From Clostridiales bacterium (GTDB lineage Bacteria > Bacillota > Sulfobacillia > UBA995): 5,097 nt of DNA. Location of the stretch: contig DOZU01000181.1 in NCBI GenBank assembly GCA_003517845.1, forward strand, positions 1-5,097, read 5' to 3'. The notes under the pieces are model-generated. The model was not told where the DNA came from. It searched no databases and worked only from the letters and a program-made list of their open reading frames with translations. How positions within the stretch are numbered: the first letter of the stretch is position 1; the number at the start of each line of letters is the position of its first letter. Position numbers and translations under genes: made by a program. Positions 1 to 4,974 of the stretch are shown here, piece by piece.

Positions 1-30
1 GGGCCGCCCGGCGATCTCTTTACTGACCAT
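1..30 (-). CDS. 5' end of an unidentified gene, cut by the window edge
   Basis: An ATG at 28-30 on the minus strand opens a frame that runs to the window edge and encodes MVSKEIAGRP. It is preceded by an excellent Shine-Dalgarno sequence (GGAGGTG at 36-42, 5-nt spacer). The start lies 54 bp after the stop of the NicX-like gene on the same strand, with no terminator hairpin between them, so the two are probably cotranscribed. Ten residues are too few to assign a family. By context it would be another enzyme or transporter of the same catabolic operon, which is inference only. Confidence 0.6.
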   Translation of the reverse strand, partial: MVSKEIAGRP

Positions 31-35
31 ATCTG

Positions 36-46
36 CACCTCCCCCG
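36..46 (-). promoter_or_regulatory. Ribosome binding site of the truncated left-edge gene
   Basis: The minus strand reads CGGGGGAGGTG followed by CAGAT and then ATG. GGAGGTG is close to a full anti-16S match at a 5-nt spacing. It is the main evidence that the ten codons at the window edge belong to a real gene. Confidence 0.6.
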
Positions 47-84
47 TTCTGCCACCTGCTCTAACCGTTCCCCGGGGCTCCGAG

Positions 85-1128
85 CTACTTTCCGCACGCC
101 TTCGCCAAAGCCGCCAGTTCGGGATGGGTGACGGTTCCTTCCGCCAGGATCTGTGTCCCGTCAAGCCAAACCGATGAATTCAGACAAATGCCGTCTGCGT
201 GTCCAGCCGCCTCGCCCAGTGCGCCCTTGAACATGGGCCCCTGGTAGCCAAAGCCCCACTCGGTGCTGCCCCACACCCGCTCGTCCTCGGTGCACAGCCC
301 GGTCAGCTTCGCGCCCGGGTTGAACCCGTAGCATACATGGGCCAGGCTGTACATTCGGCGATCGCCTAGCTTCTCCAGCCAACGCCGCAAGATCGCGGCC
401 TCTTCTCCCCCCTTTATCGCCGTGATAATCCCATCCTTAACGACCAGTTGAATGGGCCTCTTCAGGATGCCGAGATCTGCTTCTCCCCCGCCGGAGAAGG
501 ATCCATCGAACACTATGGTCCCGTTGATCGTCTTCTCAACGGGGGCCCAGCCGATCTGGCCGACCAAGAAGTGGGGTCCCGGAGTCTCCGCCGTCAGTTC
601 GTTAGTCATGGGTCGGGTCGGGTCGTTCTCGAAGCTCACATCAGTTCCCGCTGGCGTGGTAATCCGCATTTGCCTTGCCTTGCGAGTGAGCGATACCACC
701 TTGTTTTGGAAGGCGGTCTGCGCTTTCATATCTAGTTGGCCGATACAGCGCACTACCTGGTCAGTGTTGAGGCCGCCGAGAAACAGGTTGCGTGTGTGGC
801 CGTTGTTCATCGCCACTTCCCACGGGGTGGAATATAGCAGCCACTGGTTGTTGAATTCCACCCAAGCGTCGGTTCGGGGAATTGCCGCAACAAGTGGGTC
901 GGGCAAGCCCGGGTCGGCAACCTTCCCATAACCTGGCGGGGTGGAGTGCCAGGCGACCATGACCTTGGCCCCGAGGGCCTGACCCGCCTTCGCTACCTCC
1001 TCCGCCGGTCTCCACTCATTGACCGAGTCGACGGTGATCAGGAGGCTCTCGCCCTCTTTGACCTGCACCATATCCTTCACGATGACGTACGCCGCCCGAG
1101 CCAGTTCAAGGTCCTTCATGACAGGCAT
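85..1128 (-). CDS. M29-fold / NicX-like metalloenzyme (aminopeptidase-like or 2,5-dihydroxypyridine 5,6-dioxygenase-like)
   Basis: This 347-residue cytoplasmic protein has no signal peptide. The N-terminal half (about 5-140) is the Rossmann-like part typical of the family. The C-terminal half carries the family marks GQIGWAPVE (190-198), NGTIVFDGS (202-210), AHVCYGFNPGA (263-273), STEWGFGYQG (288-297) and GHADGI (309-314). These are the marks of the M29 aminopeptidase / NicX superfamily. True M29 aminopeptidases hold two metals with Glu, Glu, His, His and Asp. Here the first Glu appears as Gln191 and the second as His264, while His310 and Asp312 form an HxD pair. His plus HxD is the iron site described for NicX, so a mononuclear, ring-cleaving-type enzyme is more likely than a peptidase; the substrate is unknown. 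M1 is preferred because AGGGAGG lies 11 nt upstream; Met4 is an alternative start. The gene lies 165 bp behind pucR and 54 bp ahead of the next gene. Automatic annotation may call it leucyl aminopeptidase. Confidence 0.88.
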   Translation of the reverse strand: MPVMKDLELARAAYVIVKDMVQVKEGESLLITVDSVNEWRPAEEVAKAGQALGAKVMVAWHSTPPGYGKVADPGLPDPLVAAIPRTDAWVEFNNQWLLYSTPWEVAMNNGHTRNLFLGGLNTDQVVRCIGQLDMKAQTAFQNKVVSLTRKARQMRITTPAGTDVSFENDPTRPMTNELTAETPGPHFLVGQIGWAPVEKTINGTIVFDGSFSGGGEADLGILKRPIQLVVKDGIITAIKGGEEAAILRRWLEKLGDRRMYSLAHVCYGFNPGAKLTGLCTEDERVWGSTEWGFGYQGPMFKGALGEAAGHADGICLNSSVWLDGTQILAEGTVTHPELAALAKACGK

Positions 1129-1139
1129 GACTCGCTATT

Positions 1140-1146
1140 CCTCCCT
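1140..1146 (-). promoter_or_regulatory. Ribosome binding site of the NicX-like gene
   Basis: AGGGAGG on the minus strand lies 11 nt before the ATG at 1126-1128 and 20 nt before the second ATG at 1117-1119. The spacing favours the first ATG. Confidence 0.55.
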
Positions 1147-1188
1147 TGCCTGAGTGCCGTCACATCCAGTGCCAAGTGCAAGCAGCTT

Positions 1189-1198
1189 GGTCATGACC
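1189..1198. promoter_or_regulatory. Candidate operator: palindrome GGTCATGACC in the pucR to NicX-like spacer
   Basis: GGTCATGACC is a perfect 10-bp palindrome in the 165-bp spacer before the NicX-like gene, about 60 bp upstream of its start codon. Next to it is a second small dyad, CCAAG (1172-1176) with CTTGG (1186-1190). The position suits a regulator binding site, and the PucR protein encoded just upstream would be the natural candidate. A 10-bp palindrome is expected about once per kilobase by chance, so this is weak. No clear -35/-10 pair is visible in the spacer. Confidence 0.2.
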
Positions 1199-1293
1199 CG
1201 GCGTTTGCGGCAGACATTAGCTGCAGCGCGAGTATTCGCCTTTGTGCAAACACCCAGACGTGGGGACGGGCAGTTGTGCCGGCAGCCCAGCGG

Positions 1294-2973
1294 TCACATG
1301 AACCGGCGCAAGGCGAGGGCTAGCATGAGGAGGAAACGATGGGGTTGAGACGCGGGGTCCGAGCCCAGTACTTCGCTGATCTTGGCCAAGCGATAGGCAA
1401 GTGTGTTGCGGTGAATGAAGAGCCGCTCTGCAGTCAACCGCGCACTCTCGCGGGATTCGTAGTAGGCATCGAGGGTCTGGAGCAATTGCGTCCCGTGGCG
1501 ACGATCATGCTCCTGCAGGGGACCGAGGGTGGATTTGATCAGATCGGCAGCCCGCGGGGTTCCCGCAAGCGTCTCAAGCAATTCGAAAGCTCTCAAATCA
1601 TCGATCGGCAATATGTGGCCGGCGCCGAATACCCGGCGGCCGAGATCGATGGCCCTGCGGGCATCCTCGTAACTGCGCCAGAGCTCTGAAGGGCGGTCCT
1701 GGTAGCTCCCGATGCCAATGGTTACGGTGTCAGGACCAACGCCGACTATGGCGTCCCTGATCTTGGCGGCCAACTCTACAGCCCGGGCTCTGGCGCTCTC
1801 GACTCTTGCCCCCGTCTCCACGTCGACTAGGACGATAGCTGAGTTGCCGCGGAGCACGAGTACGTGGCTCTGGTTGGCTGCCCGAACCGCCGAGGCCACC
1901 AAAGCCCCTTTCTTCCCGGCAAACCCACCTTCCGGCTGGCCTTCCTTCACGAGGATGCACTCGTGCCCGGGCATATCGTACTCGGCTATGACTACAATGT
2001 GTTTGGATGCCAGGTTCCACCCGACCAAGTGGCCCCTGGCCAAGAGGACCGGATCTGACTTCACTGTGCCAAAGAGCATCTCGTCCAAGAAGTCGCGTTG
2101 CGTTCGCCGCTCGGCCTCCAGGACCGCTCGCTCCTTGATCAGGTGCAGGGCAGCAACGTTGCATGCTCGCACCAGGCTCACGCGGAGCCAGGGATGGGGG
2201 GCTAAGCCGCCCAGCCATACCATCATCCACCCGTAGATTGTATGGCCGACCGCGATCGGGCGCGCCAGGACCGTTAGCACCTCGCCTGTTTCCGGCAGGA
2301 CAACGATAGTTTCCCTGACTGCGCCTTCGGTGCTGCTTGCATCGCCAAGAGCGGGGACAGGAAGCCTGGCCGCCGACCAAAGGCTTCTGAGGTTGGCGCC
2401 GAACGCATCATCCGCATCACAAGTGGCAAGCCCGGTAATCCCCAAGTGCTCATCATGGACGCTGACGGGGTTGCCCACTAACTGGTTCAAGCTGGCAGCG
2501 ATATCTTGCAGCCCCTTGTTCTCCAGCACGAGGGCACTCATCTCGTCGTTGATCCGCAGCGCATACTGCAGTTCCCTAGCCTGTCGATCGACGATTTCCT
2601 GGTAGACCGGGTAGATCACGTCGATGTAGGCCACATCGTCGGCGAGCTGTAGCAAGGGAAAGGATAATTCATCGGCTTTCGCGACAACTTCGCTCGCCAG
2701 CTCTGGTCCGTATCGTCGCGGGTAGCACACGGCCAGAGCAGCGGACTCTCGCCTGCACATGTGCTCCAGCATCTCAACTTGGCCGCGCGGGTTGTCTTTC
2801 AGGTTATAGAAAGCCGTCAACCACAATTCATGGCCACGAAACCAGTGATAAGCGTCCGGCACCTCAATGACGCTTACGTGGCGAACCTCACGATCGAGTC
2901 CAGCGTGACCGGCCACCACTGCCGCCTTGGTAAGCGCTCCTAATTGCAGGGCTTCACGCACCGTCAGTCTCAT
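1294..2973 (-). CDS. PucR-family transcriptional regulator
   Basis: This is a DNA-binding regulator of the PucR/CdaR class, which typically controls purine, amino-acid or other small-molecule catabolic genes. From the ATG at 2971-2973 the product is 559 residues, normal for the family. Residues 1 to about 125 form the PucR sensor domain, beginning MRLTVREALQLGAL, with conserved stretches such as VSVIEVPDAYHW. A linker and GAF-like middle part follow (about 150-285). A GGDEF-like domain (about 295-435) includes TIGIGSYQDRPSELWRSYED. The C-terminal helix-turn-helix (about 498-556) contains SARLTAERLFIHRNTLAYRL, the hallmark of the HTH_30 family. There is no membrane segment. The start is uncertain. 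A GTG at 3052-3054 would add 27 poorly conserved residues, with AGGAG at 3069-3073 but a long 14-nt spacer, while the ATG lacks a good Shine-Dalgarno but begins exactly at the domain. The NicX-like gene follows on the same strand after 165 bp and is the likely target. Confidence 0.92.
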   Translation of the reverse strand: MRLTVREALQLGALTKAAVVAGHAGLDREVRHVSVIEVPDAYHWFRGHELWLTAFYNLKDNPRGQVEMLEHMCRRESAALAVCYPRRYGPELASEVVAKADELSFPLLQLADDVAYIDVIYPVYQEIVDRQARELQYALRINDEMSALVLENKGLQDIAASLNQLVGNPVSVHDEHLGITGLATCDADDAFGANLRSLWSAARLPVPALGDASSTEGAVRETIVVLPETGEVLTVLARPIAVGHTIYGWMMVWLGGLAPHPWLRVSLVRACNVAALHLIKERAVLEAERRTQRDFLDEMLFGTVKSDPVLLARGHLVGWNLASKHIVVIAEYDMPGHECILVKEGQPEGGFAGKKGALVASAVRAANQSHVLVLRGNSAIVLVDVETGARVESARARAVELAAKIRDAIVGVGPDTVTIGIGSYQDRPSELWRSYEDARRAIDLGRRVFGAGHILPIDDLRAFELLETLAGTPRAADLIKSTLGPLQEHDRRHGTQLLQTLDAYYESRESARLTAERLFIHRNTLAYRLAKISEVLGSDPASQPHRFLLMLALALRRFM

Positions 2974-3325
2974 GCGGTTCACATTCAACTTCGCTGTCCG
3001 GGAACCTCTTTGGGTCGACGTCAGCAAAGCCCGGTGCTCGGAGACGCTGGCCACTCAGCCTGACTCGTCTCCTGTAGTTGACTTGGGGGATGGTCATCGG
3101 GCAGGCATTTGCCCACAGCCGGACAGACTTGGCACCGCAGCTATCACACCGGTCCGACGGACCGACCAGGGCGCCGCAGCACCCACCGGTCGCAACGGCT
3201 TGCCGCACACTCGGTGTAAGGGTAAGCATGGAGCCCCCCATGCCCTCGGGGCACCACCGGCCACGAAGACGATAGTCCGCATGCTCGCGACAAACGTCCA
3301 ACAATGCTCCCTGAGCCTTGCGCAT
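2954..3325 (-). CDS. Unrecognised small cysteine-rich protein
   Basis: This frame encodes 123 residues from ATG at 3323-3325; a GTG directly before it (3326-3328) is an equally good start. The main support is the Shine-Dalgarno sequence GGGAGGAGG at 3336-3344, 10 nt before the ATG and 7 nt before the GTG. I do not recognise the family. The product has eight cysteines (12, 25, 49, 50, 60, 63, 75, 115), including GGCCGALVGPSDRCDSCGAK at 47-66 with a CxxC pair. This resembles half of a zinc ribbon. The first 84 codons have codon use like the neighbouring genes. From codon 85 the frame turns Arg-rich with rare AGG/AGA/CGA codons and runs on to overlap the start of pucR by 20 bp (100 bp if pucR starts at the GTG). 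There is no signal peptide or membrane segment. A competing open frame exists on the plus strand but has no ribosome binding site. The tail may not be genuine, or the whole ORF may be spurious. Confidence 0.42.
   Translation of the reverse strand: MRKAQGALLDVCREHADYRLRGRWCPEGMGGSMLTLTPSVRQAVATGGCCGALVGPSDRCDSCGAKSVRLWANACPMTIPQVNYRRRVRLSGQRLRAPGFADVDPKRFPDSEVECEPHETDGA
3150..3164. repeat. 15-bp dyad CGGTCCG-A-CGGACCG upstream of pucR
   Basis: Two 7-bp half-sites are perfect inverted copies around a single central A. The dyad lies about 177 bp upstream of the preferred pucR start, inside the small Cys-rich ORF, where it encodes part of GPSDR. It could be a regulator operator for pucR or simply a coding coincidence. 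The central spacing is too short for a hairpin with the full stem. Confidence 0.25.
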
Positions 3326-3335
3326 CACCGTCGGT

Positions 3336-3344
3336 CCTCCTCCC
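3336..3344 (-). promoter_or_regulatory. Strong ribosome binding site ahead of the small Cys-rich ORF
   Basis: The minus strand reads GGGAGGAGG, then ACCGACG, then GTGATG. This is one of the strongest Shine-Dalgarno matches in the window. It sits between the phosphatase terminator hairpin and pucR, where no long, well-conserved gene is present, so it argues for a small gene starting at 3325 or 3328. Confidence 0.45.
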
Positions 3345-3358
3345 GTGCCGATTCGAGG

Positions 3359-3395
3359 CGATTCGGGCCTGAGGGGGGGTCTCAGGCCCGAATCG
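3359..3395 (-). terminator. Strong hairpin after the phosphatase gene, probable terminator without a U tract
   Basis: The arms at 3359-3373 (CGATTCGGGCCTGAG) and 3381-3395 (CTCAGGCCCGAATCG) are perfectly complementary over 15 bp, with a 7-nt loop. The structure lies 55 bp behind the stop codon of the phosphatase gene and just ahead of the next ribosome binding site. On the minus strand it is followed by CCTCGAATCGG rather than a run of T, so it is not a classical intrinsic terminator. It may act with another factor, protect the mRNA 3' end, or act in the leader of the small ORF. On the plus strand there is no U tract either. Confidence 0.6.
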
Positions 3396-3449
3396 TGGCT
3401 GGCAGCGTATCCGGTCAGGTTTCTGAGGAGCACCCCAGGGCAGATGGCG

Positions 3450-4814
3450 TTACCGCAGCCACCTGTTGAACAACGTCAGGTACATCAGGCGATAGATGTC
3501 GGTGTTGTCGACTAGGCCAAGTTCCTCCACCCTTTCGGCGTTCAGCCCTTCGGCGCGAGCCACGATGCCACCGGCGACATCCCCCCTTGAAACCCAGGCC
3601 ACGGCAAAGGGGAAGGTGTTGCCCTGTCTATCCGGCCCGGAGACGAACGGGTGCGTCCCGGTCCCATCAACGCCATCAAAGGGCGCATGGACAAATCGAC
3701 CATCAAGTCCGCTGTTGACCGGGCCCTCTCCCACTCTGCCGTCGGCCCAGTCGACAATGCCCTTGCTACCGGCACTGCTATCGGCGGCAACCAGTAGGAG
3801 CGTGCGTGGGTGTTGCCAGGCGAAGTCCCGGAATATCCCCAGGGCCTCATCGGCGCGCATGCCCGCCTCAAAGGAACCGGCGGCATTGGCGGCGTTGGGA
3901 AAGTTGTCCGTCCCTTCTTCCTCGGCCACCATGAAGAAGCCGCGCCTTGCCGTTCTCGGGTTGCGGGAGAGCACTTCCAGCGCCGCCGCGGACATCTCGG
4001 CAATGGTCGGTGCGGTAGGCACATAGAGGGGAAGCCCGGCGGTACGCAGCGCTTCTTCAGTCTGGTCATTGAAAGTGTGCGCGGAAGCGAACACCCCTAA
4101 CACCCTCGTGGCGGTGCTGGGGAGCGCCTGCAACTCTTCGCGGGTATAGACAACGGTATATCCTAAGTCTCTGGCGCGCTGGATGAGGTTCAGGGTGTCC
4201 GTGCGCGCGCCCGGTCCGTGACGGCCGCTGACGCCCGCCGGCAATAGCCATCTTTCTCCGCCCCCGAAGATGACATCAACTCCGGATTCCACGACCTGCC
4301 TCGCGATCTCTTGATGATTGCCGCGGTCTTCCACCGAGGCGACGAAGGCAGCGGTACCTGGTTCGGTCAGGGAACCGGTCTGAATCAACGCGGTCGCGAA
4401 ACCCGCCCGGATGGCCTCTTCCATGATGCTCATGGGTTGGCCGGAACGGGCGGTAATCGGCACATCGCCGTCGAGACCGAAGCTGTCGCGAGCTACCTTC
4501 ACGCCATAGGCATGAGTGGTGGCCCCTCCGTGTGAAGAACCGGTCAGACTGTCCTTCATATGCCCGGCGTACGTGGCGGCATATGGCATCCTGTCCCAAT
4601 TCAGCGTGCCATCAGGCCCGACGAACCGCAAGCGCAAGGCGTCCCAGTGGCTTAGCCCGTACCCATCGGGGTGGAAGAAGATGACATTCCGCGTTCCCCC
4701 GCCGACTGCTGCCGCGACCTCGGCGGATAGAGGCACTAACAGCGACAAGGAGCCCAACAAGCCCACGCTCACCATGATCGCCAACATCTTCTTTGCCTGC
4801 GTCCCGATGTTCAC
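3450..4814 (-). CDS. Secreted alkaline-phosphatase-superfamily protein with altered metal ligands
   Basis: The GTG start at 4812-4814 is chosen because AAAAGGAGG lies 8 nt upstream; a more upstream ATG (4857-4859) has no ribosome binding site. The product is 454 residues. Residues 1 to about 36 form a signal peptide: KK, then a hydrophobic core (LAIMVSVGLLGSLSLLVPL), then a likely cut near AEVAAA|VGGG, so the enzyme is exported. Core family marks follow: RNVIFFHPDGYG (Asp50), TGSSHGGATTHAYGVK (nucleophile Ser94), VEDRG (Arg164), VDVIFGGGERWLLP, GYTVVYTREEL, VAEEEGTDN (Glu298, Asp303), VAADSSAGS (Asp345) and VDNTDIYRLM. Against E. coli PhoA, Asp51, Ser102, Arg166, Glu322, Asp327 and Asp369 are kept. 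His331 becomes Asn307, His370 becomes Ser346, His412 appears as Arg396, Asp101 becomes Ser93, and the Asp153/Thr155 region is changed. From memory, a widespread subfamily shares the EEEGTDN and AADS.AG pattern, so the protein is probably active but not a standard zinc enzyme. Phosphomonoester or diester hydrolysis is inferred. Confidence 0.9.
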   Translation of the reverse strand: MNIGTQAKKMLAIMVSVGLLGSLSLLVPLSAEVAAAVGGGTRNVIFFHPDGYGLSHWDALRLRFVGPDGTLNWDRMPYAATYAGHMKDSLTGSSHGGATTHAYGVKVARDSFGLDGDVPITARSGQPMSIMEEAIRAGFATALIQTGSLTEPGTAAFVASVEDRGNHQEIARQVVESGVDVIFGGGERWLLPAGVSGRHGPGARTDTLNLIQRARDLGYTVVYTREELQALPSTATRVLGVFASAHTFNDQTEEALRTAGLPLYVPTAPTIAEMSAAALEVLSRNPRTARRGFFMVAEEEGTDNFPNAANAAGSFEAGMRADEALGIFRDFAWQHPRTLLLVAADSSAGSKGIVDWADGRVGEGPVNSGLDGRFVHAPFDGVDGTGTHPFVSGPDRQGNTFPFAVAWVSRGDVAGGIVARAEGLNAERVEELGLVDNTDIYRLMYLTLFNRWLR

Positions 4815-4822
4815 CCGCCCGT

Positions 4823-4831
4823 CCTCCTTTT
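4823..4831 (-). promoter_or_regulatory. Ribosome binding site deciding the GTG start of the phosphatase
   Basis: The minus strand reads AAAAGGAGG, then ACGGGCGG (8 nt), then GTG AAC. This is close to ideal and places the start at 4814. That removes 15 residues (beginning MIIPNTQGEEKEDGR) that would otherwise put a charged stretch ahead of the signal peptide. Confidence 0.8.
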
Positions 4832-4848
4832 CTTCGCCCTGCGTATTC

Positions 4849-4862
4849 GGGATGATCATCCC
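4849..4862. promoter_or_regulatory. 14-bp perfect palindrome in the phosphatase leader, candidate operator
   Basis: GGGATGATCATCCC reads identically on both strands. It lies just downstream of the TATAGT -10-like box and about 18 bp before the ribosome binding site, the classic position for a repressor operator in a leader. A 14-bp palindrome is expected only about once in 16 kb by chance. No regulator for it is visible in the window unless PucR serves. Confidence 0.4.
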
Positions 4863-4870
4863 TGTGAGTA

Positions 4871-4876
4871 ACTATA
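4871..4876 (-). promoter_or_regulatory. Candidate -10 box TATAGT of the phosphatase promoter
   Basis: TATAGT on the minus strand matches the TATAAT consensus at five of six bases. No good -35 box stands 16-18 bp upstream (the bases there read about ACCATC). This is usual for promoters that need an activator bound at -35, and fits the repeats at 4881-4914. Transcription would start near 4864. Confidence 0.4.
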
Positions 4877-4880
4877 GCCG

Positions 4881-4914
4881 TGCCATGTAAAGCGATGGTA
4901 GTTGCCGCGTAAAG
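4881..4914 (-). promoter_or_regulatory. Pho-box-like direct repeats with 11-bp period
   Basis: On the minus strand, CTTTACGCGGCA (4914-4903) and CTTTACATGGCA (4892-4881) match at 10 of 12 bases and start exactly 22 bp apart. A weaker copy, ACTACC at 4902-4897, lies midway, so TAC recurs every 11 bp: TTTACG-N5-ACTACC-N5-TTTACA. PhoP-type response regulators of Bacillus bind TT(A/C/T)ACA-like hexamers spaced about 11 bp apart, upstream of the -10 box of phosphatase genes. The array would cover about -22 to -49 relative to the TATAGT box, as expected for such a site. Phosphate-starvation control is therefore inferred; the middle repeat is poor and there is no clear fourth. Confidence 0.45.
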
Positions 4915-4974
4915 GATGCTTGAGAGTTGGCTTCTAGCAGATACAGCGGCTAAGGCCATGGGGCAGGACGAGGA

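Noticed and set aside
70..77. CCCCGGGG palindrome between the NicX-like gene and the left-edge gene, considered as a terminator.
   Set aside because: It is an 8-bp self-complementary block with no loop and no T run, and a good ribosome binding site follows at once.
1156..1175. Sigma-54-like promoter on the minus strand (TTGGCAC followed by TGGATGTGAC) before the NicX-like gene.
   Set aside because: The -24 half matches TTGGCAC, but the required GC of the -12 half is absent at the correct spacing, and no sigma-54 activator domain is present in the PucR protein.
1261..1293. Possible terminator between pucR and the NicX-like gene (GGGC/GCCC and TGCCGGCA repeats).
   Set aside because: The stems are only 4 bp, or a loopless palindrome, and no T run follows. 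Read-through from pucR into the next gene is not excluded.
452..1323. Long open frames on the plus strand opposite the NicX-like gene (452-931 and 946-1323).
   Set aside because: They lie antisense to a well-conserved gene, have no convincing ribosome binding sites, and their proteins show no recognisable motifs. They are typical shadows in GC-rich DNA.
1730..2456. Minus-strand open frames inside pucR in another frame (1730-2380 and 2274-2456).
   Set aside because: They overlap the clearly conserved PucR reading frame completely, and their products are Arg/Gly-rich in the way out-of-frame translations of GC-rich genes are.
2927..3469. Plus-strand open frame of 180 codons across the pucR-phosphatase spacer.
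   Set aside because: It starts at a TTG inside pucR without a Shine-Dalgarno and runs through the hairpin into the phosphatase gene. The minus-strand small ORF has far better initiation signals.
4815..4859. Extended start of the phosphatase at the ATG at 4857-4859.
   Set aside because: It has no ribosome binding site, overlaps the 14-bp palindrome, and adds an acidic stretch ahead of the signal peptide. The GTG at 4814 has an ideal AGGAGG.
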